Counted from the stretch's first letter, positions 1-9,896 are shown. The stretch is DNA of 14,032 nt from Thoreauomyces humboldtii (GCA_027596035.1 JADGJA010000609.1:1-14032); one strand, 5' to 3'. Notes: generated from the sequence alone by a model not told the origin. A program made the numbers and translations.

Positions 1-23
1 GGTATCAACTGGGGGGCCCCGCG

Positions 24-43
24 CCCCCCCCCCCCCCCCCCCC
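24..43. repeat. C homopolymer at the window edge
   Basis: A run of 20 C bases follows a short G/C-only stretch (11-23). Nothing nearby is coding. Its position at the extreme left, with the sequence becoming ordinary straight afterwards, fits a contig or read edge better than a biological element, although a real poly-C tract cannot be excluded. Confidence 0.9.
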
Positions 44-356
44 TCATGCCACACCACACTAGCTAGCACTCACTTCGCACAAAGACCTTCGCACCGTATA
101 TCTGTATAGCTGCAGCAACACTCCTTGAAAGCAGCAACGGACCTCTAGACGGACCTACCCTCTTCTCAGATTCCAACTGCTTCCGCTCTGCTACTTTGAG
201 TCCGGTTTGTCCCTCAGCAAATAGTGTCTCTGTGCGGTCTATTCGTCTCCTTCCGTGTACTAGGCTTCTCGTTCGCATTCTCCTTCCCGCACATCTTTCA
301 AAGTCAACGTAACGACTCGCCTCTTGGAAAGCTTGACCCTGGGCACTCGTGCGCCA
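44..356 (+). promoter_or_regulatory. 5' flank and probable promoter of HSF1
   Basis: About 310 bases without a supportable gene precede the HSF1 start. There is a weak TATA-like patch near 96-107 and a pyrimidine-rich stretch from about 240 to 300. I looked for heat shock elements (alternating GAA/TTC units every 5 bases), which would suggest autoregulation, and found no convincing array. The short ORFs on both strands lack family resemblance. Confidence 0.35.
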
Positions 357-2383
357 ATGATGAGTGCAGCCTCGCTCAATCCAGTAAAAACAACGGTCTC
401 GCGGAAGCGCCCGGCCCCGGCCGACGATAGCGACTCGTTGAGCTCCTTAGCCAACGCAACTATGGCCGCTGAGGAAATACAGCCTCTGGAAACCGCTAGC
501 ACATCAGCGCTTCAAAGAGTGATCAAGAATCCAAAGTCTGTGGCTTCACGGAATGTAGTGAGTGCAACCATGGCGAGGAGCGTTCCGGCTTTCTTGAACA
601 AGCTGTATAGGTAAGCTGAGGTTAATGCTGTCAATCTGTCCGCATCCACTCATCCGACATTTACAGCATGGTGACCGACTCGTCGACAGATGAGATGATT
701 CATTGGGGTCCTGATGGGACTACGTTCCTGGGTATGCTCAAATCTCTGGGTATAGCATAACGATCCATTTGCTCAACCGTCATCAATGTAGTGGAGAAGT
801 GCGAAGACTTTGCTCGCGATGTCTTGCCCCGCTTTTTCAAACACAACAACTTTCCGAGCTTCCAACGGCAGCTTAATATGTACGGCTTCAATAAGATCCC
901 ACATCTCCAGCAGGGTGTTCTCCTCACAAACGGCGAGCCGGAGGTGTGGGAGTTCAGCAATCCAAACTTTCAGCGCAACCAGCCCGACTTGCTTTGTTTG
1001 GTCTCTCGAAAAAAGGGACGAGACGTTATTCACGAGGACAAGGAAGCGCCGGTGGACATGAACTACGTCATCCAGGAGATAGCTGCCATCAAGCGGCATC
1101 AGCTGACCATCAGCTCGGATCTGAAAAACATACAACGAGAGAACCAAGTTCTCTGGAGCGAGTCGGTGGTTGCGCGCGAGCGGCATCAGCGGCAACAGGA
1201 GACCATTGACAAAATTCTCAATTTCCTCGCATCCATCTTCTCCAACAAGAAGAAGCCACTTACAAATAACAGCAAACGGAGGCGACTCCTTCTGGATAGA
1301 GCTAGAGGAGACACAGAGGAACAAGATGAAGGTTCGTGTTTCTCGGCAATGATCAGGTGCGACCTGATCCGATTGCTAACCAATCTTGTTGCAGACGATG
1401 AAGATATGGAAACCAGTATGTTTTGCCGGTGTCTCTCATTCTCCTAGAATGCAAAGTTACTAACTGTAGCTTCGTTAGTCGACTTCTCCCAGCGCATTCA
1501 GGATCTCATGCAGTCACCCGCCACGTCATCAACTGCGCCGCTCGTCTCGCCCAACGCGTTACAACTTCGTTCTGCTACGAATTCGTCTAGCAACCGGAAG
1601 ACCACGCCAAATTCGCTTCCGGCGGAAACCATCCAAGATCTTGATGACGGCTCCGATGCTGAGATCCCCTCGCAACCAACATCTACGTCGTACTACCAAC
1701 AGCCTCTTATCACCAATGATCTGCAGAGCAACAGCCCCGCAATAGCGCAAACAACGCAGTCAGCCGCAAACGTTGCAGATGACATCGACCTTTTGCAAGA
1801 TCATCTGCACAACTTCACATCATTGGTGGGATTGGACCCATCCTTCTCCGACATAGCCGATTATGATGTAGGCAACTTCTTCACGGACGCCAGTGGGCCA
1901 GCTATGGCTGGGACGCCGGGCAGCGGAGCAAGTGAGGAGAACCGGAAGATGCTTCTAGCCCTTATGGGGCAGTACGCTGCCGATAGCGGGTTGGGGGAGA
2001 CACAGTCGACGGACCCGCCAACATCTTCGACGACCATGGACGACGGTTTGCAATACGGCGATTCTTCCATGTTCAACGACGGAGCTCAGCAGCCGCAGCG
2101 GTCAGCACAACAACCATTGCAGCCGCGACGGCCACGACCACAGCTCACTTTCCCCATGCCCTCCGACCCTTCGACGTCTTCATTGTCCTCCTTGCCCCTT
2201 CTTCCTGATCCTACATCCACGGCTGCGGACACACTTGACCCGACGCCGGACGGCGTGTCGATCGACGACCTACAGAATGGCCTTCAGGCCTACAGCGATG
2301 ACGACCTCGCCGGTCTTCTGATTCCAGAGCACATGAGCGCGAGTGATTTCGACTTTCTCAATCATGCACCGGGGGCCACTTGA
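357..2383 (+). CDS. HSF1: HSF1-type heat shock transcription factor, 597 aa
   Basis: Exons 357-610, 667-731, 792-1331, 1395-1415 and 1470-2383 join in phase. The product is a nuclear transcription factor that binds heat shock elements as a trimer and drives chaperone genes. The HSF DNA-binding domain spans about residues 75-175: it starts VPAFLNKLY, contains the signature FKHNNF-x-SF-x-RQLNMYGF (122-139) and ends in WEFSNPNF. The coiled-coil trimerisation region (HR-A/B) lies at about 190-255, followed by a basic patch (about 255-275) that looks like a nuclear localisation signal. The rest is Ser/Pro/Gln-rich, with acidic-hydrophobic segments near 397-430 and at the C-terminus that could be activation domains. 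Residue 131 in the recognition helix is Gln where families usually have Val. Intron 4 has a perfect TACTAAC branch site (1458-1464) close to its acceptor. The ATG at 357 or 360 opens the protein; the one at 360 has A at -3. Confidence 0.93.
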
Positions 2384-2707
2384 TGAGAAATGTAGTACCA
2401 TCACTCTCCAACACTTTTTCGTGCCCATAGATTTTTTTCACACAATATATGCTGCTCTGTACATCTGTCTCCATTTCACTCATTTCCAGCGCTTGCTATC
2501 GTAGCGTACTGCATGTATACTTCCAGTCGAAGAAATCAAAGAAAAAGGCAAGTTGCAGCGAACAGCGTCTCTAATCGTTCCGCAAAATTGACCATCACGC
2601 GATTGCCTGCGCCGAACTTTGTCTCACTCGAATCCGTGCTCCAGCGTGAATAGAGGCAATGCACAGAAGATGATGTATGTAAAATACAACTGGTAGTTTC
2701 CAACTCT
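2384..2707. other. Convergent intergenic region, HSF1 / SmD2
   Basis: These 324 bases separate the stop codons of two genes facing each other and must hold both 3' UTRs and poly(A) sites. There are T-rich and AT-rich patches around 2410-2450 and an A-rich patch near 2530-2550, but no canonical AATAAA stands out on either strand. No gene is supported here. Confidence 0.6.
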
Positions 2708-3424
2708 TCACGCTGGCGCCGTAATATTCCGCAACACGAGGATCACTGAAGCGAGAGAAAGGAAAGAAGGAAAGAGTGTCAGCTTGCCAGCTTCTCTGCA
2801 ATGGACTATAGAATGATCATTTCTTGCTTACCTCCATCTCCTCGAAGGAACATCTTGGAGATAAACCGATCCTTGTTGATGGGTTTCGCCTTCTTCTGTC
2901 CACGCCCCGTCAACGGCGTTTCCGTCCACATCTCCTTTACGTTCTCAAGCACCATGTTGCAATGACGGTCACTAGATCAAAGCGCGGGGCGGATGGTCAG
3001 TAACAAGGAAAAAAAAACTCCTGGAGCCTGAAAACCAAAGAGTGGGCCGCTTCTTACAAGGCTTTTACTCGTGCGAGAAGCTTCCGGTTGTTTCGGCACA
3101 TGATGAGGATTTGAGAGTTGTTCTTGACGGACTGATAGTGATAACAGAAGGGGAGAAGGGGTTCAGTAAGTAACTTTATGAGAGTCAGGACTTTCTGGAC
3201 CAAGGTATAGATCACGGCATCCATCCCAAGAATTCCCGGCTCGCCCATGCACCGTCCTCTGGGCCCATCATTCCCCTCCGGTGGTCCTCCTCATGAGTGG
3301 TGCACTACCATATCGATGAGTGTACCTGAGTGAGCACGGACAGTGGCCCGTTTTGGAACTCGGATTCTTCGAGGCTGAGGAGTTCGGCCTCGGTCATCTC
3401 ATTGCGTGCTTTTGTTGCGGACAT
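2708..3424 (-). CDS. SMD2: Small nuclear ribonucleoprotein Sm D2, 116 aa
   Basis: Exons, in transcript order, are 3424-3326, 3131-3058, 2971-2832 and 2745-2708 (351 nt). The protein is a core Sm-ring subunit that assembles with SmD1, B, D3, E, F and G on U1, U2, U4 and U5 snRNAs for pre-mRNA splicing. The N-terminal helix is SmD2-specific ([15 protein letters not shown]). Sm1 follows ([23 protein letters not shown], split across 20 residues here only for reference as positions 35-57), then the [15 protein letters not shown] strand and, after a basic Lys-rich loop, Sm2 ([15 protein letters not shown]). The length matches the human protein (118 aa). All three junctions restore the family sequence exactly. 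Intron 1 (194 nt) is more than twice the length of the others. The start ATG at 3424 gives the typical short N-terminus. Confidence 0.97.
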
Positions 3425-3809
3425 TGTGTAAAGTGAAGCCGATGCTGTGAACTCGGACGTATCTGCTCGATGTGGAGGAACTAGGTCGTCGTCGTAGGAC
3501 ACTGGGATAGGTATGCGTGGGTGATGGGCAATGGGCGGATTGGAGGCGAACCTTGGCCAGAGTTGATGGGGATTTCTCGAACCTCTCCAGAACGTCGACA
3601 GCATCTCATCGACGCAGTTCGCACAATGGTCTTCGTCCCATTGCTCATCAGCCCTACGTCGCTATTACTGCTTGCGTCTATATCTTTACTCTTGTACACC
3701 GTAGTAATCTCTCTGCATAAATCCCGCTATGTACATTTTGTTGTGAGTTGACATTTCTCGAACGCCTGCCCCCGATGACGCATAGTGTAGGTGGTCGGAA
3801 TGAGCTCCT
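3425..3809. other. Intergenic region between NSE2 3' end and SmD2 start
   Basis: This 385-base spacer lies between two genes on the minus strand. It should hold the NSE2 3' UTR and the SmD2 promoter and 5' UTR. Short ORFs on both strands show no family resemblance, and I see no clear TATA box or other motif. Confidence 0.5.
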
Positions 3810-4841
3810 CTAATCCATGACGGCATACTCTTCGTCCTCTCTTCCCGCCTCTTCGTCTTCCTCTGCCAGCTTTCGTCTCACCAAGCGCGCGAGGTCCTTG
3901 TCGGGTTTGAGATCCGCCAAGGTGATGTACCGCGCACACCCAGCGACAGGACACTCTGCACGACGACTTGGGTTGTGCTTCTCTCCGTGTCGGATGTGCT
4001 CTGTGATCGCTCCGCGCGAGTAGCTGTGCTTGCAAGTTTGCGAAGTTACCGGATCTTCCAAGGTTTGTGTCTGTAAAGAGAGGTAGAGTTTGGGTATGAT
4101 GTATCTCGACGCGAGCGGTGATGTCGCTAGCCTTCAAAGAACTCACGGTAATGGGGCATTGCAGACTCATGTGCTGGCTGACGATTTCGAGCTCCATGTC
4201 ATCGTCGTCGTTCCCTTGGCCCCCCTCGTCCTGATGAGCCGGCTCTCCCTCATCGGCTGCCAGAGCGGCCCTTATGGAGAAAGGCATGTCGGGGTGCCTC
4301 GCATTCCACACCTTCTCCTTGAATGCAATGTAGGGCTCCGCTCCGTGGTACTTTTGCCTGTCTTCTTTTCCCGCCCACTCCTGGACGGCCGCCCTGAACT
4401 TGTTCTTGAAGGCATCGGCGAGTCCTTCACTCACTCCTCCTCCCTCTTCATCCTCTCCGACCTTCCTTCCAGCTGCCACGTCGGTAGCCATGTCCTTCAG
4501 GATGCGTTGCTGGATGGTGACGTGTTGAAGCATGTCGACGTAGGACTTGATCGACTCCTCGAGTGCCAAGGTGAGGTCGGGGTCATCGGGTTGAGGTTGA
4601 GAGGATGATGATGATGAGGAACGAGATCTCAGGATAGCGATCGAGTCTTCGAGATCTACCGCAACATCTGTGGAGTGACTTATGCCGTTTGTGATGTTTG
4701 GGCTTTGGTGAGAGTATTGAGACAGAAGGGCCGCGATCCGCGGACCTGGGGAGTTCCCGGAGGGGAAAGGCACGGTCAGAGATTGAACGAAGGGTAGGAC
4801 TGCTGACTGAGAATGATCTTACCGTATGCAGCACTTGACAT
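3810..4841 (-). CDS. NSE2: NSE2/MMS21-type SP-RING E3 SUMO ligase, 292 aa
   Basis: Exons in transcript order are 4841-4823 (19 nt), 4745-4147 and 4070-3810 (879 nt). NSE2/Mms21 is the SUMO ligase subunit of the SMC5/6 complex and acts in the nucleus on stalled forks and recombination intermediates. The C-terminal SP-RING runs from about residue 199 to 280: MSLQCPIT, then LEDPVTSQTCKHSYS, then ECPVAGC. Predicted zinc ligands are C219, H221, C246 and C251, matching the C-x-H ... C-x4-C pattern of Mms21. The splice after CPIT is phase 0 and rejoins the two halves of the zinc-binding domain. The N-terminal half is helical and acidic, as expected for the part that docks on SMC5, and includes a Ser run and a Glu/Asp-rich stretch. 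The tiny first exon (MSSAAY) is the best solution because no in-frame ATG precedes exon 2; that start is less certain than the rest. Confidence 0.9.
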
Positions 4842-5127
4842 GGATTTATCTCAAGAGGAAGTAGGTGGTACTGTAACTGCTTGTCGACAAACAGGCTCTG
4901 AATGAAAGTCGAAGGGTCAAGGTGGGTGGTGGTTTTTGCCCGTTTCCCCTCCCGTGTCCGGGCTGCCGGACGTGTAGTGATCCGCTGCCGATCATCCGTT
5001 CGCCGCATGCTGAACTTGTAGGTACCTGACCGTACCTCCATTGCCATCTAGTCAAGACGAGGTACCCGGTCTTATTGTTCAACGTGCCAAGCATTTCGGC
5101 CCTTCCCTCTGCAACGCTCCCTCCCAC
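4842..5127. promoter_or_regulatory. Divergent promoter region, NSE2 / transporter
   Basis: Only 286 bases separate the start codons of two genes transcribed away from each other, so both promoters and both 5' UTRs must sit here or overlap. I see no TATA box. Pyrimidine-rich patches occur around 4940-4960 and 5100-5125, the latter directly before the transporter start. Confidence 0.55.
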
Positions 5128-6812
5128 ATGTCGGAATCTCGTGATGGTTCCATCGACTACCGTCAATCCGCAGAGTCTCTCCTTTCAGCCGAGGAACTTC
5201 GTTTGGCTATAGCCCAAGGCGGGCTGTCTCCCACGTTGGAGGCTAGTGGTCCAAGGAGCAGCAGGAATAGAGAATCTCCACAATGGATGAAGTTTCTGCC
5301 TCATTCTTTGACGAACTTGTATGTCGACATTGTCGCTCGCTCTCCGGGAAGTCCGCGAGGAGGGGAACCAAGTTTCGCACGGCAATGGTGGCGGAAGGCC
5401 GCCGTTTCAGGGTCATAGTGAGTCTCTGAATCTCAATGTGCGCTAGTAGCCTCGCTGATGAATGCACTGCATAGTATACTGGCATGGTATACCTTTTCCT
5501 TGGCCCTATCCTTTTACAACGCCTGGTAAAGCGTCAACAACGCAGTCAGACCGCCCGCTGCCAGCTTATATTCTTTGTATCAGGCTCTTCCATAAAGACC
5601 GAAAGAATTTTCCGTTCCCACTATTCACAACCATGATACATACCATCATTCGTAAGTGGTCTCGTTTTGTATGTACCGCAGAAAGCCAGAAAAATTGACC
5701 TTAACCTCTGCAGAATTTCTGTTATCTGGCTTTGCCGTGCTTTTCGTGATGCCGAGCATGCGCCCCACGCGACATCCGGCGCTCAAGGATTACTTGACGA
5801 AAGTTTTCCCCTGCGGGATAGCCACAGGGATGGACATTGGGTTGTCCAATAGTAGCTTGAAGGTACGAAATATCGCGATGATCACAAGGCATCCTGCTCA
5901 AAGGGCAGTACGCTGAGTCTGAACCTTGCGCGTTTCGCCTAGATCATCACGTTATCATTCTACACTATGGTGAAATCTGGAGCACCAGTTTTCGTCCTTC
6001 TATTCGCCTTTCTTTTTGGACTGGAACGACCGACGTGGTCGCTGACCGGCATCATCGCCGTGATATGTCTCGGCGTCCTACTGATGGTGACCAACGAGGC
6101 GGAATTCAAACTCGTAGGATACATCGAGGCCCAAACGGCGACCATCCTTTCTGGTCTTCGATGGGCTCTCACTCAGATCCTTTTGGAGCGTGAGAGCATG
6201 GGAATGAACAACCCGCTCGCCGCTACTCTGTTCCTCGCCCCTCTCATGGCTATCACCCTCCTTGTCGCAAGCTCGATAGTGGAGGGACTCCCTACCGTGT
6301 TTCGATCCTCATTTTTTGCGACACCCGGTGACGCAATGGCCATTCTAGGCATCATTGCCGCAGGCGGCGTGCTTGCCTCTTGCATGGTCATCTCCGAGTT
6401 CCTCCTCATATCCACCACGTCCATCGTGACGTTCTCGGTGGCGGGGATCCTGAAGGAGATTATTACCTTGGTCGGAGCTCGTCACGTCTACGGCGACAAG
6501 TTCTCGGTGACGAAGATGGTGGGACTCGTCATTAGTCTCGGCGGGATAGCCGGTTACAACTTCATGCGGATATCGTCCATGCGCAAGTCGCATCACGGCG
6601 GGAGACGGATGAACGCGGAGGGTGGTTACGATTCTCCGGGAGGGGACGATGGGGACGAAGACGAGGGACCGAGAGCCGCGAGGAGAGGACTCTTGTATGG
6701 GTTTCATCCCATCAACGCCATCGGGGGTCACGATGTGGACAACGACCTTTCCGACATCGACCTCAGGGGTTACGAGGACGTCGATCTTAGCGATGACAGT
6801 CTTCCGTTGTAG
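5128..6812 (+). CDS. SLC35C2-like nucleotide-sugar / triose-phosphate transporter (TPT family), 475 aa
   Basis: Exons 5128-5417, 5475-5525, 5584-5651, 5714-5862 and 5943-6812 give 1428 nt in phase. The protein belongs to the drug/metabolite-transporter fold, closest in pattern to SLC35C2 and yeast Ymd8, which are Golgi/ER membrane transporters of uncertain substrate. The first helix reads WYTFSLALSFYN (about 98-112), followed by the family hallmark FPFPLFTTMIHT. Later come TGMDIGLSNSSL and the paired SFYTMVKSGAPVFVLLFAF, where Lys sits in the conserved substrate-site helix. About ten hydrophobic segments follow in all, ending near residue 400 (GLVISLGGIAGYNF). The first 85 residues and the last 75 are hydrophilic. 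The tail is Gly- and then Asp-rich, probably cytosolic and disordered. The four junctions each fall inside conserved segments that are restored by splicing. Start ATG 5128 is the first in-frame ATG of exon 1; an upstream exon is possible. Confidence 0.9.
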
Positions 6813-6947
6813 TTTCTCGGTTGGTCCTTTGATCACCGCCCTTCCATCTCTTCTGTATCTATTTTTTTTGTCTCTGCTTAGAACACTGCAATATACCACC
6901 CCACGGACGTCACCTGCGGACAGCAAGGTCGATGGAAAACAGTTTCT

Positions 6948-7796
6948 CTATTTGGTTGCTTTCGGGAACACCAATGGTATGGACCCTGCGCTATCTACAA
7001 ACAGCATGCCGACATGTGGCATGATGTTCCAGTGCAAGGATAGCGTTGCTTCAATACCCCTGTTGATAGAACCGCGTCAGATCGCTCGGTAGAAAGCTGA
7101 AGTAGACGATATAGGATGTCAACTCACGCTAGCTTGTTGCTCATGTCGGAAGCCATGTACTCGCTGAGTTGATTGCGTAGGTCGATCTCTGCGTCTTCCC
7201 GGGTCGTAATGATGTCGTCCCATATGACTATTTGGTTCTTTGTCTATCGAGAGCGGACATGACTGCGTAAGAATGGCAGGACAGCTTGGCATGGATCGGC
7301 TCCCTACGGCTCCCTATCACAACCGTACATGTTTTGGCGTCACATAATCAGCGACAACATAGACAAAGAGCTGCTTGGTGTTCCAATTCCAGTATGGCGT
7401 AAGATCTGTCCGTAGCAAAGACCTGGTCGTCAAGGATTTGACGTGTTGTCGACGGTGGACATTGAGCACCCACCAGCGGTCACGTTAAAGTGAAGGTAGG
7501 CCATCTCGGAAAGCGGTTGACTTCGATCATAGTAGTTTCTTCGACCCGTCCTACTAGATACATCAAGCGTTGCTCGCCGTCAACCAGCATGCTCGAGCTA
7601 TTCCAAGACCTCGGAAAGTATTTGGCTCCCCGACGTACACGACAATCTTTTCGACGCCAATCGACTGCACCGACGCATCGGCATCCACTCTGGCGAGAAG
7701 TATTGGAGAAGAAAGGGCGATGGCACCGAGGACGCAGAAGAGGACCGAGACGAGGAACGCGAAGAGAGTGTTGCCGCGCTGGATGAGCGAGTACAT
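6948..7796 (-). CDS. SPC3: Signal peptidase complex subunit 3 (SPC3 / SPCS3), 178 aa
   Basis: Exons in transcript order are 7796-7639, 7553-7474, 7405-7329, 7237-7128 and 7059-6948 (537 nt). SPC3 is a single-pass ER membrane protein needed for signal peptide cleavage by the Sec11 catalytic subunit. It begins with a short cytosolic end (MYSLIQRGNTLFAF), then one transmembrane helix at about residues 12-35, with the remainder lumenal. Family landmarks are EMAYLHFNVTADLTPYWNWN, TKQLFVYVVADY, NQIVIWDDII and a C-terminal beta segment LSLHWNIMPHVGML. Length agrees with the human protein (180 aa). Each splice restores a family block, but the acceptor of intron 3 (after ACAAAG, at 7238) is poor in pyrimidines. 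It converges with the transporter, the stops being 135 bp apart, and is divergent from RRS1. Confidence 0.93.
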
Positions 7797-8219
7797 GTCG
7801 AGCGATTTGTGGACGTCTTTGCAAGGTTTGAATTCCTCAGAAGACTTTTCTTTTTCCTCAGAGGTACGACTCCGGGCTGTTTGTGCGGAGGGAAAGGCTA
7901 ATGCTTCCGACGTTTGCTGCTCAATTGCCTTGATCTCCCCTTGCAGATGCTATGATATCTGTTCAGCGACTGACGTGAAGGTTCCCGCACGCCCGATATG
8001 GACGAGCACAGCCACTTGGGGAATGCTACCGATGCGTCGGGTCGGTTACCTTGTCCTCGTTTCCTGCTTCCTGTCTTCGCTCTTTCTTCTTTTTTAGGCC
8101 CAAAACACTCGTCGACTCACTTTCGGCGGCTCTCCACATTTCCAGTGAGCACCTACGAACTTATCCAACGGCTCTCCGTACAGCACTCAGTATACAGCAA
8201 AGGACAAGCAGTCACAGTC
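7797..8219. promoter_or_regulatory. Divergent promoter region, SPC3 / RRS1
   Basis: These 423 bases separate two start codons pointing outward. A T/C-rich patch lies at about 8060-8097. Short ORFs read through the region on the plus strand but look like non-coding translation. I searched by eye for the RRPE and PAC elements found upstream of ribosome-biogenesis genes in ascomycetes and found no clear copy. Confidence 0.45.
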
Positions 8220-9418
8220 ATGGACGTGACGGCGCAGCTCGATGAGCTCAAGAACAAATAGTAGGAGAACTCGATCGCTTGTCTGCTCTTACACCCATTC
8301 CCACTCGCGTCTCTAAACGTTCTTTTCCCACGGAAACTCCAAAAAAAAAAGCAAGTCGGTTGAAGTCACCAAACTCGTACCCGTAGAATTCGACCTTGGA
8401 AACCTCGTCGCATACGATACCAACCCGGTCAACGCCGAGCAGCTCAAAAAGAGCACGGACGCTTACCTTAAAGGTCTGGCGAGGGAAGGCACCCAGCTCC
8501 TCCTCAACCAGATCTTCGCCCTGCAGACGGAGACCACCCCGGAGGGCGTCTACGCCAAGCTCCCCGCTCCCACCACCGTCCTGCCCAGGGCGAAACCCAT
8601 CCCAAAGGACAACCCTCTGACCCGATGGGAGAAGTTCGCAAAGGTCAAGGGAATCCAGAAGAAGAAGACATCCAGGAAAGTCTACGACGACGGCGTGCAG
8701 GACTACAAGCCCAAGTGGGGCTTCCAGGGTGCGAACTCGACTCAGGACGACTGGATCAAGGAGGTTCCCGACCGTGCCGGTGAGAACAACGTGCTCTACG
8801 GGAGAGGAAAGTTGTCGCTCTGTCTGACGTCCCCCCCTTCGTTTTTATCTCGTTTCTTTTCCAGACCCCATGGAGGACCAGTACGAGAAGGAGAAGGAGG
8901 AACGCAAGGAACGCGTCGCAAAGAACAAGACGCAGCAACGTCGGAACGTTCAGGAATCGGCCGCCCTTCGAAAGGGTCAGAACCCTCGAGACGTTCGCAA
9001 GGCCGAGGTCCGCAAGAGGATCCTCGAGTCCAAAGGTTCCACCGCCAGCATGGGTCGATTCGACAAGTCGCTCAAGAACGAGGACGCCGTCAAGGTCAAG
9101 AGGGAGAAGCGCAAGTTCGATTCCAGCACCATGGACGGCGGAAAGGAGAAGGAGGGTGTCATGAACGTCGTCAACAAGCTGTTGAAGAACGAGGACGGAA
9201 AGTTGATCAATATGACCACGGTGAGTGTCCAAAGTACCGCCCTCGGGGTTTGGGATAGCCGTAAATGGGCTTCTTCCTGGCAGTCTGGCTGACTTTCCTC
9301 TCACATTCCTTTCTCCGGAAAGGCTGTCAAGCACGTTCATCAGCAGGGAGGCATGCGGACCATCGACATGGACGAGGGAAAGAAAAACAAGAAGCAGAAG
9401 GGACGATCCAAGAAGTAG
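8220..9418 (+). CDS. RRS1: Ribosome biogenesis regulatory protein RRS1, 306 aa
   Basis: Exons 8220-8260, 8352-8779, 8865-9220 and 9323-9418 total 921 nt. RRS1 is a nucleolar 60S assembly factor that, with Rpf2, brings the 5S rRNP (5S rRNA, uL18, uL5) into pre-60S particles. The conserved domain covers roughly residues 18-185: PVEFDLGNLVAYDTNP, then LAREGTQLLLNQIF, then LTRWEKFAKVKGIQKKK, then WIKEVPDRADPMEDQYEK and ERKERVAKN. The C-terminal half is highly basic and Lys-rich, and ends in KKNKKQKGRSKK, as expected for a pre-rRNA-associated protein. It is longer than yeast Rrs1 (203 aa) and shorter than the human protein (365 aa). The ATG at 8220 gives a short first exon whose junction restores KNKYKSVEVTKL. 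Intron 1 ends with ten A bases directly before its AG, an odd acceptor context. Confidence 0.95.
8341..8350. repeat. A10 tract at the 3' end of RRS1 intron 1
   Basis: Ten consecutive A bases end at the A of the AG acceptor used to join RRS1 exons 1 and 2 (exon 2 begins at 8352). The position normally held by a pyrimidine tract is therefore pure purine on the transcribed strand. Confidence 0.9.
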
Positions 9419-9896
9419 AGGATTACTTCACTCTTACCTTTCTTAAGCTACTTTTCACCCATATCGCCCGTTTACTTCCACACACACGCACGCACACACA
9501 CACACACATCATTCCTCTCGACGCCTTAACTCGGCATCCTTTCCCGCATGTACAGTTTTTCAATGATTTTTTATTTATTCTTTTGCTGCTCCTTCCTACC
9601 TTCTTCCTCTCGCTCCCATCTGAAACCGTCTTCTTCATGGATCCCTCTTCGGATACGAGTTTTCCATTCCCAGTGTTTTGCGAGAGAAAGCACAGAAAAC
9701 GGAGAAACTGGTCAAAGAGGTTTCGACACGACAAAATGGCTAGTTGAGATTTGAGCGAAACTGAGAAAGAAGAAGGAATTAAGAACAGCGCAATCGTAAA
9801 GACGAACAACAACAACCTGGTATCCTTTTCTTTCCCGTTCCTTCCTTTTTGCCCTTAGCCGATGTCCTCGTACTGTCATTTTCGTCGCGCGGGGGG
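9419..9896. other. Convergent intergenic region, RRS1 / orphan gene
   Basis: These 478 bases lie between two converging stop codons. They hold the RRS1 3' UTR, a CA microsatellite at about 9480-9508, long T/C-rich stretches (about 9555-9640) and an A/G-rich patch (about 9690-9790) that is T/C-rich on the minus strand. The composition is typical of a 3' flank. No protein gene or RNA gene is supported. Confidence 0.55.
9480..9508. repeat. CA dinucleotide microsatellite
   Basis: An imperfect CA repeat, interrupted by CG dinucleotides around 9488-9492, occupies about 29 bases just after the RRS1 stop. It probably lies in the 3' UTR and has no evident coding role. Confidence 0.85.

Noticed and set aside
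265..288. Four TTC triplets at six-base spacing upstream of HSF1, suggestive of a heat shock element array
   Set aside because: Heat shock elements need alternating GAA/TTC on a five-base period, or ten-base direct spacing; a six-base direct period fits neither and is probably part of a pyrimidine-rich leader.
3517..3751. Hydrophobic plus-strand ORFs between SmD2 and NSE2, considered as a small membrane protein
   Set aside because: They are short, lie in the expected promoter and 3' UTR spacer of two minus-strand genes, and the two overlapping frames look equally protein-like, as expected by chance.
4583..5047. Minus-strand frame upstream of NSE2 starting MAMEVRSG, considered as its first exon
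   Set aside because: At the GTAAGA donor this frame is in phase 0, but exon 2 needs one carried base; only the frame starting at 4841 joins correctly.
6622..7092. Plus-strand ORF overlapping the transporter end and the SPC3 end
   Set aside because: It overlaps two well supported genes in other frames and strands and resembles nothing.
7570..8097. Plus-strand ORF of 175 codons across the SPC3 start and upstream region
   Set aside because: Its first part is antisense to SPC3 exon 1; the remainder is low-complexity translation of a promoter region with no family match.
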